From: Gemmatimonadales bacterium
Lineage (GTDB): Bacteria; Gemmatimonadota; Gemmatimonadetes; Gemmatimonadales; GWC2-71-9
Reading direction: 5' to 3'
NCBI GenBank assembly: GCA_013694695.1
Contig: JACDBX010000107.1
Span: forward strand, 1-53,294
DNA length: 53,294 nt
Numbering within the stretch: position 1 is the stretch's first letter; every line of letters starts with the position of its first letter. Under the pieces are notes generated by a model. That model was given only the letters and a program-made list of their open reading frames with translations, was not told where the DNA came from and did no database searches. Both the position numbers and the translations under genes were made by a program. Shown in pieces: positions 17,029 to 25,496 of the stretch.

Positions 17029-17595
17029 ATGGCTGAGCCCTCCGACGAAGCGATCGCCACCATCATCCGCAGCCTCGAAAAGAGGACTGGTCGCACCATC
17101 GATCAGTGGGTGAAGCTGGTGCATGGCATGGGTGAGCGAGCGCCATCCCGGATCGTGGCGAACCTCAAGTCCGCCCACGGCCTCCCCGAAGAGCAGGCGG
17201 TGGTGGTGGCCGACCGCGCCTTCGACACGATCAGCGACGGCGGGGTGGTGGGTCTCGACCTTGTGGCCGCCCAGTACCGTGGCGAAACGGCTGGCCTGAA
17301 GCCGATCTACGACTTCGTCAGCCACACGCTCGCCGGGTTCGCGACCGACGTGAACCTCGTTCCCGCCGAGGGGTATGTCTCGGTGGAGCGGTCGCGCCAG
17401 TTCGCGACGATTCAGCCGGGATCGGCCACCCGGCTCGACGTGGCGATCGGCCTCCCGCACGTCGAGGCAACCGAGCGACTGGTACTGCTGACGCCAGCCC
17501 GGGGAGGGCTCACGCACCTGGTCGGGCTTGAGGCACTCTCCGACGTCAACAAGGAACTGGTCAACTGGCTGCGGGAGGCGTACAAGCTCGCCTGA
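17029..17595 (+). CDS. DUF4287/DUF5655 protein
   Basis: A 188-residue cytoplasmic protein. The N-terminal DUF4287 part contains IIRSLEKRTGRTIDQWVKLV and IVANLKSAHGLPEEQA. The C-terminal DUF5655-like part contains LKPIYDFVSHTLAGFATDV and FATIQPGSATRLDVAIGLP. These domains are uncharacterised and resemble DNA- or nucleotide-associated small domains. The ATG at 17029 is chosen from the domain boundary; the upstream extension is spacer. It precedes rex by 56 bases and may be cotranscribed with it. Confidence 0.85.
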   Translation: MAEPSDEAIATIIRSLEKRTGRTIDQWVKLVHGMGERAPSRIVANLKSAHGLPEEQAVVVADRAFDTISDGGVVGLDLVAAQYRGETAGLKPIYDFVSHTLAGFATDVNLVPAEGYVSVERSRQFATIQPGSATRLDVAIGLPHVEATERLVLLTPARGGLTHLVGLEALSDVNKELVNWLREAYKLA

Positions 17596-17633
17596 CCCGT
17601 CGAACGGCCCGTCCGGTTGCCTCCGCGCGCGGC

Positions 17634-17651
17634 TCGTGAAACATTTCACAA
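17634..17651. promoter_or_regulatory. Rex operator (ROP site) abutting the rex start codon
   Basis: TCGTGAA-ACAT-TTCACAA matches the published Rex consensus TTGTGAA-N4-TTCACAA at 13 of 14 fixed positions. Its last base is immediately followed by the rex ATG. Binding there would block transcription or translation initiation of rex, implying NADH/NAD-responsive autoregulation. Confidence 0.85.
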
Positions 17652-18287
17652 ATGCACCCCCGCAAGGTCGCCGACTCGACGGTTCGCCGCCTCGCCATCT
17701 ACCTCCGCTTTCTCGAAGAATTCGCTGATCAGGGAGCCGACACCGTTTCGTCGGGCGCGCTGGCGCAACGCGCGGGCACCACATCGGCACAGGTACGCAA
17801 GGACCTGTCGTTTTTCGGGTCGTTCGGGAAGCGCGGCCTTGGCTACGACGTCCCGGCGCTCGGCGCTCGGCTCCGGCAGATTCTCGGCCTGACGAGACGC
17901 TATCGGGTGCTCCTGGTGGGTGCCGGCCGTCTCGCGGGAGCACTCGCCCAGTACGCCGGGTTTGCGGCCCGGGGTTTCGACGTGGTGGCGGTGGTGGATC
18001 GTGATCCTGCGAAAATCGGCACCTGCTGGGGCGCGCTCAGGGTCGACGATGTCGATCGCCTCGAGAAGATTGTGGTGGCGGAGCGGGTGGAGATTGCCAT
18101 CCTCGTAACCCCGGCGGAGCCGGCACAGCAGCTTGCCGATCGTTTGGTCGCCACCGGCATCACCGCGATCCTCAACTTCGCGCCGGTGCAGCTCCAGGTT
18201 CCCGGGGTGGTCGAGGTCAAGAACGTGAACCTTGCCGTCGAGCTCGAAACCCTTTCGTATGCACTGCAGCACCGCGAGGAGAATTGA
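17652..18287 (+). CDS. rex: Redox-sensing transcriptional repressor Rex
   Basis: A DNA-binding repressor that senses the NADH/NAD+ ratio. The 211-residue protein has an N-terminal winged helix (about 1-80, with SAQVRKDLSFFGSFGKRGLG as the recognition region). A Rossmann domain follows, starting YRVLLVGAGRLAGALAQY, and the family-typical GFDVVAVVDRDPAKIG, and the C-terminal part ends NVNLAVELETLSYALQ. Length is normal. A Rex operator directly touches the ATG. The next gene starts eight bases after the stop. Confidence 0.96.
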   Translation: MHPRKVADSTVRRLAIYLRFLEEFADQGADTVSSGALAQRAGTTSAQVRKDLSFFGSFGKRGLGYDVPALGARLRQILGLTRRYRVLLVGAGRLAGALAQYAGFAARGFDVVAVVDRDPAKIGTCWGALRVDDVDRLEKIVVAERVEIAILVTPAEPAQQLADRLVATGITAILNFAPVQLQVPGVVEVKNVNLAVELETLSYALQHREEN

Positions 18288-18294
18288 CGCCAAC

Positions 18295-19113
18295 GTGATC
18301 GGACTCAACGCACATCCCCAGGGAACACTGGTCGACCGCGCGATCACGCTGCTCGGCGTGAGCGCATGCTCCGCCGACGAGTTGTCGGTTCGCGTGCTGG
18401 GCCTGCCGAACGCGCCGCGGGCGGTCGCAGAGCGCCTCGCGGCGGCCCTCCTGGGGGCCGACCCGAGGGTCAGGCAGCAGCCCGACGGGCGCTGGGCACT
18501 CGTGGCGATGGCGCAAGGCTCGCCACTGCTTGAGGAGTGTGCGTTCGCGGTGGTCGACGTCGAGACCACCGGGATGCAGGCGACCGGTGAGGACCGCGTG
18601 ACCGAAATCGCCGTGGTGATCGTGCATGGGACGCGTCGCGAGGTGATTTTCGATTCGCTCGTCAATCCGGGGCGCCCGATCCCGTCGCGCATCGTGCAGC
18701 TCACCGGGATCACCGATGAAATGGTTCGCGCCGCACCGGGCTTCTGCGATGTGGTTGAGCAGGTGTGCGCGGCGTTGGCGGGCAGGGTGTTCGTGGCGCA
18801 CAACGCGCGGTTCGACTGGGGATTTGTTTGCGCGGAGGTGAAACGCACCCGGGACCTGGCCCTGGACGGCCCGCGACTGTGCACCGTGCGCCTGGCCCGG
18901 CGCCTCATCCGCCAGGAGCCGTCCTATTCGCTGGGCTCGCTCGCCAACAAGTTCGGGCTCGAGTTTCCTGCGCGGCACCGTGCCGCCGGCGATGCCCTCG
19001 TGACTGGGATGCTGCTCGAGCTCCTGCTGCGTGCCGCACGGGAACGCGGCGCCAGAACGCTGGCTGATCTCGAGACGCTGCACCGCACCCCCGTGTCGGA
19101 GTGTGGGCCGTGA
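18295..19113 (+). CDS. DnaQ-like 3'-5' exonuclease
   Basis: A 272-residue protein with a small N-terminal helical/winged part (about 10-75) and a DEDDh exonuclease domain. Catalytic positions visible are VVDVETTG (Asp88, Glu90), VAHNARFDW (Asp174), and HRAAGDA (His228, Asp233). Resembles the epsilon proofreading subunit and related stand-alone trimming nucleases; which one cannot be told. I chose the GTG at 18295, eight bases after the rex stop with GAGGAGA upstream, instead of a longer frame overlapping rex. Confidence 0.87.
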   Translation: MIGLNAHPQGTLVDRAITLLGVSACSADELSVRVLGLPNAPRAVAERLAAALLGADPRVRQQPDGRWALVAMAQGSPLLEECAFAVVDVETTGMQATGEDRVTEIAVVIVHGTRREVIFDSLVNPGRPIPSRIVQLTGITDEMVRAAPGFCDVVEQVCAALAGRVFVAHNARFDWGFVCAEVKRTRDLALDGPRLCTVRLARRLIRQEPSYSLGSLANKFGLEFPARHRAAGDALVTGMLLELLLRAARERGARTLADLETLHRTPVSECGP

Positions 19114-20021
19114 GCCGGGTGACCACTCTTCGAGTGGGCAGCCTCGTGGTGCACGCGCTCGACGGCGGTGGCCAGCGACTCGACGGTGGGGCAATGTTCG
19201 GCGTGGTCCCCAAGCCGCTCTGGGAACGCCGCATTGCGGCCGATGCGCGCAACCGCATCCCGCTCACGATGCGGTGCCTTCTGGTCGAGCATGACGACGG
19301 CCTGGTGCTCATCGACAACGGCGTGGGCAACAAGGAGTCGGAAAAGTTCATCGAGATCTACGGCATCGAGAATGCCGGGGCGGGGGGGCGCACCGCCATT
19401 GAAGATGCGATCGCCGAACTGGGCCACAGCCCCGCCGACATCCGCACGGTCATCAACACCCACCTGCATTTCGATCACGCTGGCGGCAACACCTTCATCG
19501 CCCCCGATGACCCGGCGGCGCGGGTGCAACTTGCCTTCCCGAATGCGCGATACATCGTCCACCGCCGCGAGTACGAATGGGCCGGCATTCGCAACGAACG
19601 GACCACCGCGAGCTACCTGCCGCACAACTATCTCCCGGTGCTCGAGGCAGGGAGGATGCAGTTCCTCGAGGGGGAGCGGGAAACGGTTGTCCCCGGGATC
19701 CGGACCCTGGTGACTCCGGGACATACTCCGTGGCACATGTCGATCCTGATCGAGAACGGCGGCGAGGGGCTGTTGTTTCCAGCCGACACGATCCCGACTG
19801 CCCACCACATTCCCCTCCCGTGGGTCATGGGGTACGATGTCGAGCCGATCCGCACCCTGGAGAGCAAGCGCACCCTCTACGAGCGGGGCATGGCCGAGGG
19901 GTGGCGGGTCGTGTTTGAGCACGACGCCGACACCGTCGGCGGTCGGCTGGTGCCCGGTGACCAGGGGGTGACGCTCGGGGAACGGCTCCCGGCCCTGGCT
20001 CGCACCGGCGCGGGGGGTTGA
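19110..20021 (+). CDS. MBL-fold metallo-hydrolase
   Basis: A 303-residue metallo-beta-lactamase-fold hydrolase. It has THLHFDHAGG (metal ligands, residues 117-126), a second ligand His in TPGHTPWH, and the bridging Asp in FPADT. It resembles lactonase and quinoprotein-relay-type hydrolases; substrate unknown. The GTG at 19110 overlaps the preceding stop (GTGA) and has GGAG eight bases upstream. GTG 19101 is the alternative. The stop overlaps the -35 of the infC promoter. Confidence 0.88.
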   Translation: MSRVTTLRVGSLVVHALDGGGQRLDGGAMFGVVPKPLWERRIAADARNRIPLTMRCLLVEHDDGLVLIDNGVGNKESEKFIEIYGIENAGAGGRTAIEDAIAELGHSPADIRTVINTHLHFDHAGGNTFIAPDDPAARVQLAFPNARYIVHRREYEWAGIRNERTTASYLPHNYLPVLEAGRMQFLEGERETVVPGIRTLVTPGHTPWHMSILIENGGEGLLFPADTIPTAHHIPLPWVMGYDVEPIRTLESKRTLYERGMAEGWRVVFEHDADTVGGRLVPGDQGVTLGERLPALARTGAGG

Positions 20022-20046
20022 CCGGGCGGCTGTAACAGGGTAATTT
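20018..20046 (+). promoter_or_regulatory. Sigma70-type promoter of the infC-rpmI-rplT operon
   Basis: TTGACC (20018-20023), a 17-base spacer, and TAATTT (20041-20046). This is the best-matching promoter in the window. It overlaps the end of the MBL gene and precedes a structured leader of about 160 bases. Confidence 0.7.
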
Positions 20047-20124
20047 GGCCCTGTTCAAGTGGACGGGAGACCGTCCCACCCTCAGCTGAAACACGAGCGA
20101 ACGGGTCCGAGAGTCATAAGCATC

Positions 20125-20140
20125 CGGTCCTCCGGGACCG
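20125..20140 (+). ncRNA. Leader hairpin of infC mRNA
   Basis: CGGTCC-TCCG-GGACCG forms a six-base stem with a stable tetraloop. A further hairpin lies upstream (GACGG-GAGA-CCGTC, about 20063-20076). The bases just after, GCGGTG at 20140-20145, could pair with the 5' arm of the terminator as an alternative fold. Confidence 0.45.
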
Positions 20141-20156
20141 CGGTGCGCCTCTACGG

Positions 20157-20189
20157 ACACCCCGCCGACTGGCCGGGTGTTCTTTTTTT
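20157..20189 (+). terminator. Intrinsic terminator in the infC leader (attenuator)
   Basis: ACACCC/GGGTGT outer stem, one C-C mismatch, GCC/GGC inner stem, loop GACT, then TCTTTTTTT. It lies between the promoter and the infC start with no second promoter apparent, so infC expression requires read-through. Confidence 0.75.
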
Positions 20190-20212
20190 GTCCTGTCACA
20201 GGGGGAGCGCCA

Positions 20213-20734
20213 CTGTCGAGCTTTGATCGCGACCGACGGACTCGAGTAAACCGGCAGATCCGTATCTCGCCGGTTCGCGTGGTAACGGCGGACGGCGAGC
20301 AGCTTGGCGTGCTCCCGATCGAGGAGGCGCTGGCCGCTGCGGCCGAGCGTGGATTCGACCTGGTCGAGGTGGCGCCGATGGCGCGGCCACCCGTGGTCAA
20401 GATCATGGACTACGGGAAGTACAAGTTCGAGGAGGCGAAGGCGGCACGCGCGGCGAAAAAGAAGCAGCACGTGATCCACCTCAAGGAAGTGAAGTACCGA
20501 CCGGGCATCGACGATCACGATTTCGACTTCAAGACGCGGCACGCCCGCGAGTTCCTCGGCGAGGGGAACAAGGTCAAGGTGACGATGATGTTCCGCGGGC
20601 GGCAGATCGCCCACACCGAGCTCGGCAAGGCGGTGCTCGATCGCGTCGCGGCTGCAGTCACGGATATCGGCAAGGTCGAGCAGGAAGCGAAACTCGACGG
20701 CCGCAACATGATCATGGTGCTCGCGCCGCGCTGA
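20213..20734 (+). CDS. infC: Translation initiation factor IF-3
   Basis: Binds the 30S subunit and checks initiator tRNA and start codon. The 173-residue product has [14 protein letters not shown], then [21 protein letters not shown], a Lys-rich linker (AKKKQHVIH), and the C-domain [15 protein letters not shown]. No ATG or GTG lies between the terminator and the first conserved residues. The frame contains a CTG at 20213 seven bases after AGGGGGA, giving (M)[12 protein letters not shown]. Rare starts in infC are known to support autoregulation. GTG 20177 lies inside the terminator hairpin and was not used. Confidence 0.93.
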   Translation: MSSFDRDRRTRVNRQIRISPVRVVTADGEQLGVLPIEEALAAAAERGFDLVEVAPMARPPVVKIMDYGKYKFEEAKAARAAKKKQHVIHLKEVKYRPGIDDHDFDFKTRHAREFLGEGNKVKVTMMFRGRQIAHTELGKAVLDRVAAAVTDIGKVEQEAKLDGRNMIMVLAPR

Positions 20735-20765
20735 GGCGCGTGACCGGGCAGGAACGGGGGAAGCA

Positions 20766-20960
20766 ATGCCGAAGCAGAAAACGAAGCGCGCGGCGATGAA
20801 GCGGTTCTCGATCACGGGGACCGGCAAGATCAAGCGCAGTCGTGCCAACAAGCGCCACATCCTCACCAAGAAGACCACCAAGCGGAAGAACCAGCTTGGG
20901 AAGTCTGCACTCGTGAGCTCGGCGGACTATCCGCGTACCATCAAGCTGCTTCAGGCGTGA
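20766..20960 (+). CDS. rpmI: 50S ribosomal protein L35
   Basis: A 64-residue basic ribosomal protein with [20 protein letters not shown] and the C-terminal family stretch [14 protein letters not shown]. Located 31 bases after infC and 11 bases before rplT, the usual infC-rpmI-rplT order. GGGG precedes the ATG. Confidence 0.97.
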   Translation: MPKQKTKRAAMKRFSITGTGKIKRSRANKRHILTKKTTKRKNQLGKSALVSSADYPRTIKLLQA

Positions 20961-20971
20961 GGAACTAGGAC

Positions 20972-21331
20972 ATGTCACGGGTCAAGAACGGTCCCGCGCA
21001 TCACGCGCGCAAGAAGAAGATCATGGCCGCCGCCAAGGGTGGCGTGGGTTCCCGCAGCAAGCTCTACAAGGCTGCCAAGGAAAACGTCGAGCGCGGCATG
21101 GCATACGCCTACCGCGACCGCCGGAAGAAGAAGGGTGACTTCCGCCGCCTCTGGATCACGCGCATCGGTGCCGCCGCGCGCCTGCACGAGATCTCGTACT
21201 CGCGCTTCATGGCCGGCCTCAAGGCCGCCGGGCTCGACATCAATCGCAAGGTCCTCGCCGACCTCGCGGTGCACGACGCCGACGCGTTTGCGAAGATCGC
21301 CGAGGTGGCCAAGGCGCATCAGGCGGCCTGA
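20972..21331 (+). CDS. rplT: 50S ribosomal protein L20
   Basis: A 119-residue 23S-rRNA-binding protein needed for early 50S assembly. It has SRVKNGPAHHARKKKI, YAYRDRRKKKGDFRRLWI and YSRFMAGLKAAGLDINRKVL. In several bacteria L20 feeds back on this operon's leader, which makes the structured infC leader here a plausible target; that link is inferred. Confidence 0.97.
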   Translation: MSRVKNGPAHHARKKKIMAAAKGGVGSRSKLYKAAKENVERGMAYAYRDRRKKKGDFRRLWITRIGAAARLHEISYSRFMAGLKAAGLDINRKVLADLAVHDADAFAKIAEVAKAHQAA

Positions 21332-21355
21332 GCCGGCCTCATGAAGCCACCGGGT

Positions 21356-21385
21356 GGGGCCGACCGTCGACGCACGGACGGCCCC
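21356..21385 (+). other. Long inverted repeat between rplT and pheS
   Basis: GGGGCCG-A-CCGT-CGACGC-ACGG-A-CGGCCCC forms an 11-pair stem with one A/A mismatch. There is no T run after it. It may be a factor-dependent or weak terminator, or a pheS leader element, 38 bases before the pheS ATG. Confidence 0.5.
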
Positions 21386-21422
21386 GCTGTCGCATTCGTC
21401 CCGCTGCGCCAACCGGAGTCGC

Positions 21423-22490
21423 ATGTCCGCACCCATCGAAGATCCCCCGCTCACGAACCTGCGCGATCGACTCGCCGCAATCGCCACACTCGATGCCGCT
21501 GCCCTCGAGGCCGAGGACATCGCAATCTTGGGGCGCAAGCAGGGTGAGCTGACCGGTCGCCTCAAGAGCCTCGCGGCGCTCTCCATCGAGGAGAAGCGGG
21601 CGCAGGGAGCCGAGCTCAACGCCCTCAAGGTGCAGTTCGAGGCCGCAATCGGTGTCCGCCGCGTCGAGTTGGCCGACGCAGCGCGGCAGCGGGAGGGAGC
21701 CGGCGTCGACCTCACCATGCCGGGCCGCGAGGCATGGCGCGGTACGATGCACCCTGTCACCGTGGTGATCGACGAGATTGTGGAGATCTTCGGCGCACTC
21801 GGCTTCTCGGTGGCACTCGGTCCGGAAGTCGAGAGCGAGGAGAACAACTTCGGCGCGCTCAATTTTGCGCCCGATCATCCCGCGATGGATATGCACGACA
21901 CCCTCTACCTCGACCCGCAGGGCGCAGTGCCCGCAGAGGGCCAGCGGCTGCTGCTCCGAACCCATACCTCGCCGGTGCAGGTGCGGGTGATGCGTGAGGG
22001 GCCGCCACCTTACCGCGTGGTGATTCCTGGCACGGTGTACCGCAACGATGCGTTCGATCCCTCGCACGCCCCGGCGTTCGCCCAGATCGAGGGACTCGCC
22101 GTCGATGAGGGCATCACCTTCGTCGACCTCAAGGCAACCCTGGCGCACTTCGCCGAGCGGTTCTTCGGGCGAGGGACAACGGTCCGGTTCCGTCCGTCAT
22201 TCTTCCCCTTCACCGAGCCGTCGGCCGAGATGGACGTGGCGTGCCAGCTCTGCGCGGGGCAGGGCTGTGCGGCGTGCAAGGGCACGGGATGGATGGAGAT
22301 CCTCGGCTGCGGCATGGTGCACGAGAACGTGCTGCGCAATTGCGCCGTCGATCCCGAGCGCTGGACCGGATTCGCGTTCGGCATGGGACCACAGCGCATC
22401 GCGATGCTCCGCCACGGCGTGCCCGACATCCGGCACCTCTATGCCGGTGACATGCGATTCCTGCAGCAGTTCCCATCGGTGGGGTCATGA
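21423..22490 (+). CDS. pheS: Phenylalanyl-tRNA synthetase alpha subunit
   Basis: Catalytic subunit charging tRNA-Phe, cytoplasmic alpha2beta2 enzyme. The 355-residue protein has an N-terminal coiled-coil tRNA-binding arm. The class II catalytic motifs follow: FGALGFSVALGPEVESEENN, HDTLYLDP, LLLRTHTSPVQVR, VYRNDAFDPSHAPAF, and FAFGMGPQRIAML. A CQLCAGQGCAACKGTGW insertion is seen, as in some other bacteria. The ATG at 21423 has CGGAG upstream. It overlaps pheT by four bases. Confidence 0.97.
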   Translation: MSAPIEDPPLTNLRDRLAAIATLDAAALEAEDIAILGRKQGELTGRLKSLAALSIEEKRAQGAELNALKVQFEAAIGVRRVELADAARQREGAGVDLTMPGREAWRGTMHPVTVVIDEIVEIFGALGFSVALGPEVESEENNFGALNFAPDHPAMDMHDTLYLDPQGAVPAEGQRLLLRTHTSPVQVRVMREGPPPYRVVIPGTVYRNDAFDPSHAPAFAQIEGLAVDEGITFVDLKATLAHFAERFFGRGTTVRFRPSFFPFTEPSAEMDVACQLCAGQGCAACKGTGWMEILGCGMVHENVLRNCAVDPERWTGFAFGMGPQRIAMLRHGVPDIRHLYAGDMRFLQQFPSVGS

Positions 22491-24865
22491 ACGCCTCGCG
22501 TGCCTGGCTCGAGGCGTTCCTGCGCCAGCCGCTGGACGCGGAGGACGTCGCGCAACGACTCGCCATGCTGGGTGCGCCGGTCGACGCGATCGAGCCGGTC
22601 GGCGCCGACCTCTCCGCGTTCGTCGTGGCCACGGTCACCAAGGTTCGGGCGCACCCCGATGCCGACAAGCTCCGAGTCACCACGGTCGACGATGGCAGCG
22701 GGTCGACCTGGTCGGTAGTCTGCGGAGCGCCTAATGTCGTCGCTGGCGGACGGTATCCATTCGCACGCATCGGCACCACGATGCCCGGTGGGATGGTGAT
22801 CGAACGTCGCAAGCTGCGCGGCGAGGTTTCCGAGGGCATGCTCTGCTCCGCGCGCGAACTCGGTCTCGGCGAGGAGCACGACGGGCTGCTCACGCTCGAG
22901 ACCGACGCTCCTGACGGCACTCCGGTCGTCACGCTGCTTGGTGCCGGTGACCAGCGGCTCGTGGTCGACGTCACGCCGAACCGACCCGACCTCTTCGGTC
23001 ACAAGGGAATCGCCCGCGAGCTCGCCGCATCACTCAACATTCCGTTCAGGCTCCCGGAAATCCCGGGGCTCGCGGCAACCGACGTTCCGCCACCGGAACG
23101 AGCAGGGGATTCGGGGTCCACCGGCGGCATCACGGTGACGATCGCCGACCGGCAGGGATGCCCGCGGTTCCTCGCTGGCGTCGTGCGCAACGTGAAGATC
23201 GGGCCGACGCCCGATTGGTTGCGCAATCGACTGGCCGCGGTGGGCGTGCGATCGATCAACAACGTGGTTGATGTCACCAACTACGTGATGTTCGAACTGA
23301 ACCAGCCGATGCACGCCTACGACGCCGATGCGTTGCGCGGTGCAGCCGTCGGCGTTCGTGCCGCCGGGTCCGGTGAGGTGCTCGTCACCCTCGACGGATC
23401 GTCCCGCACGATACCCGAGGGTGCGCTGGTGATCGTCGATGGTGCGGGTGTGATCGGCGTCGCCGGCGTGATGGGTGGCCGGGACTCCGAGGTCACCGGC
23501 GCCACGACAAATGTGCTGCTGGAGTGTGCAGCGTTCGATCCCTCCCGGGTGCGCGCGGCGCGCCGGGCACTCGGCATGAGCACCGATGCGTCGCAGCGAT
23601 TCGAGCGGGGCACCGACCGGTGGGGTGCGGTCGACGCCTTCCGCCGTGCGATGCAACTCCTGGCGAGCGTGACAGCCGGGACCATCGACCTGCCGACCGT
23701 TGATTGCTTCCCGGCTCCGTCGCACCCGCCACGCATCTTCCTGCGGCCGTCGCGGGTCAGACAGGTGCTCGGCCTCGACCTCGACTGGCGCGAGATCGAG
23801 CGGTGCCTGGTGGCGATCGGTGCGACGGTCGTCTCCAAGCCCGACGACGCCCGCATCGCCGTTGACGTGCCGGGCTGGCGGCCAGATCTCGTCGCCGAGA
23901 TCGACCTGATCGAGGAAGTGGCCCGGATCCACGGTTATGAAGCCATTCCGGCGACGGTGGGAGCGGTCCGTCCCGTCTTCCGCCCCGACGATACCGGCTG
24001 GGCCGCTGCGCGGGCTGCCCGCCGCCTGCTCGTCGCCGCCGGATTGTCCGAGGTCCTGACGCTCCCCATGGTCGCCGCGGGCGATCCGGCCGCCCCGGTG
24101 CTGCTCAATCCGCTGTCAAACGATCACCGTTGCCTTCGTGCGGCGCTCGTTCCCGCCTTGCTGACAGAGGTCGAGCGCAACTGGGCCGTCCATACCGGCG
24201 ATGTGCGCCTCTTCGAGGTCGGCACGGTATTCTCGGTGTCGGACCAGCCGGGCGCCGCGCCGCGGGAGACGCAGCACGCCGCCTTCACCATCACCGGGCG
24301 GCGTCAGCCGGCGCACTGGAACGACGACAAGCCCCGTGCCTGGGATCGGTGGGATGCGAAGGAGCTGGTGCGGCAGCTCGTCGATCTGGCGCATCCCGGT
24401 GCGGAGCTCCAAGTTGAGGGGGAGAGCTGGGCGGTACACGCGCCCGACGGCCGGCGCATTGGCCATGCCGGCCCCGTCACCGCAGATTCACCACCGTGGG
24501 CGGATCCGGTATTCGCCGGCGAGGTCGAGCTCGGGCCGATGACGACCGCGCACGCACAGTTCGCTCCGTTGACGATGTTCCCGGCGGTGACGCGCGATCT
24601 TACCCTCCGGGTGCCGGCGGGTCGGCCGGTCGCAGATATCTCGACCCTGCTGGTTCAGCGTGGCACCCGGCATGATCTGCGTGCGGTGCATGTCGTCGAT
24701 GAGTACCGTGACCCCGCGGTTGGCGCCGATGCCCGGAGCGTGACCGTGCGCCTCGTGTTCCGCAATGACCAGCGTACCCTGACCGATACCGAAGTCGACC
24801 AGGCGACAGGCCGCCTGCGCACTTCGCTGGAGCGAGAGCTTGACGTCTCCCTACGTTCGTCCTGA
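22487..24865 (+). CDS. pheT: Phenylalanyl-tRNA synthetase beta subunit
   Basis: A 792-residue subunit with an N-terminal tRNA-binding OB domain (VATVTKVRAHPDADKLRV, residues 45-62). The B3/B4 editing domain contains NVVDVTNYVMFELNQPMHAY, followed by the catalytic-like core and a C-terminal anticodon-binding ferredoxin-like domain (FPAVTRDLTLRVP). Length is normal. The start overlaps pheS (ATGA) and the end overlaps the coiled-coil gene by 26 bases. Confidence 0.97.
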   Translation: MNASRAWLEAFLRQPLDAEDVAQRLAMLGAPVDAIEPVGADLSAFVVATVTKVRAHPDADKLRVTTVDDGSGSTWSVVCGAPNVVAGGRYPFARIGTTMPGGMVIERRKLRGEVSEGMLCSARELGLGEEHDGLLTLETDAPDGTPVVTLLGAGDQRLVVDVTPNRPDLFGHKGIARELAASLNIPFRLPEIPGLAATDVPPPERAGDSGSTGGITVTIADRQGCPRFLAGVVRNVKIGPTPDWLRNRLAAVGVRSINNVVDVTNYVMFELNQPMHAYDADALRGAAVGVRAAGSGEVLVTLDGSSRTIPEGALVIVDGAGVIGVAGVMGGRDSEVTGATTNVLLECAAFDPSRVRAARRALGMSTDASQRFERGTDRWGAVDAFRRAMQLLASVTAGTIDLPTVDCFPAPSHPPRIFLRPSRVRQVLGLDLDWREIERCLVAIGATVVSKPDDARIAVDVPGWRPDLVAEIDLIEEVARIHGYEAIPATVGAVRPVFRPDDTGWAAARAARRLLVAAGLSEVLTLPMVAAGDPAAPVLLNPLSNDHRCLRAALVPALLTEVERNWAVHTGDVRLFEVGTVFSVSDQPGAAPRETQHAAFTITGRRQPAHWNDDKPRAWDRWDAKELVRQLVDLAHPGAELQVEGESWAVHAPDGRRIGHAGPVTADSPPWADPVFAGEVELGPMTTAHAQFAPLTMFPAVTRDLTLRVPAGRPVADISTLLVQRGTRHDLRAVHVVDEYRDPAVGADARSVTVRLVFRNDQRTLTDTEVDQATGRLRTSLERELDVSLRSS

Positions 24866-25154
24866 TGCGGCCGCGCTCGGAGAGCTCGAGCGCGTGCTGC
24901 GCCACCTCACCGATGAACTCGCGGCCTGGCGCCGCCGCTGCCTCAAGGCGGAGGCGGAGATGCAGGCACTCAAGGCCCGCGATGGTATGGTGCCGGGTGA
25001 CCAGGTGCACAAGGTGACAGGCAGGATGCTCGACCTGGAGCGCGAGAACCTCGACCTCCGCAATCGGGTGGACCGCGCCCGCGACATGGTGGCCCGGCTG
25101 CAGCAGCGCCTGGCGTTTCTCGAGACCGAGCACGACAGCGGAGTACCACGATGA
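24840..25154 (+). CDS. Small coiled-coil protein, possible ZapB-like partner of ZapA
   Basis: A 104-residue, almost wholly alpha-helical protein with heptad-like runs (ELERVLRHLTDELAAWRRR, LDLERENLDLRNRVDRARD). No known domain was recognised. It starts at TTG 24840 inside the pheT end, with GGAG seven bases before, and its stop overlaps the zapA ATG. Position directly before zapA and the coiled-coil character suggest a Z-ring accessory role similar to ZapB. This is inference from context. Confidence 0.7.
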   Translation: MTSPYVRPDAAALGELERVLRHLTDELAAWRRRCLKAEAEMQALKARDGMVPGDQVHKVTGRMLDLERENLDLRNRVDRARDMVARLQQRLAFLETEHDSGVPR

Positions 25155-25462
25155 GCACCAACAGGCAGTCGGTCCGCGTGGTGGTCGGCGGTGAGGAACT
25201 CAACGTGCGCTCCGAACTCCCACCCGAGTACACGAGGGAAGTCGCCGCGTACTACGACGATGCCCTGCGGCACATCCGTGCGATGGCGCCCGCGATCGAG
25301 GCGCACAAGGCTGCGATACTTGCCGGCTTGGCCGTCACCGACGAACTGTTTCGCTCACGCCGTAGCGACGTCGAAGTGGCCACACGAATCGAGGGGTTGA
25401 CCGAGGACCTTGCACGCCTTCTCCCGCCCGCCAAGCGCGGTTCCCGGGGTGGGGGCGATTGA
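25151..25462 (+). CDS. zapA: Cell division protein ZapA
   Basis: Promotes bundling of FtsZ filaments at midcell. The 103-residue protein opens with VRVVVGGEELNVRSELPPEY, a typical ZapA N-terminal strand pair, followed by a dimerisation helix (AAYYDDALRHIRAMAP) and a long C-terminal coiled coil. The ATG overlaps the stop of the coiled-coil gene. It is followed 34 bases later by rny, a common neighbourhood. Confidence 0.85.
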   Translation: MSTNRQSVRVVVGGEELNVRSELPPEYTREVAAYYDDALRHIRAMAPAIEAHKAAILAGLAVTDELFRSRRSDVEVATRIEGLTEDLARLLPPAKRGSRGGGD

Positions 25463-25496
25463 CCGCGAACCGGCGAACGCTGTCGGCCGAGGATAG

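Noticed and set aside
20177-20212. GTG start for infC at 20177
   Set aside because: It lies inside the terminator hairpin and T-run, giving an N-terminal Phe-rich stretch unlike IF-3.
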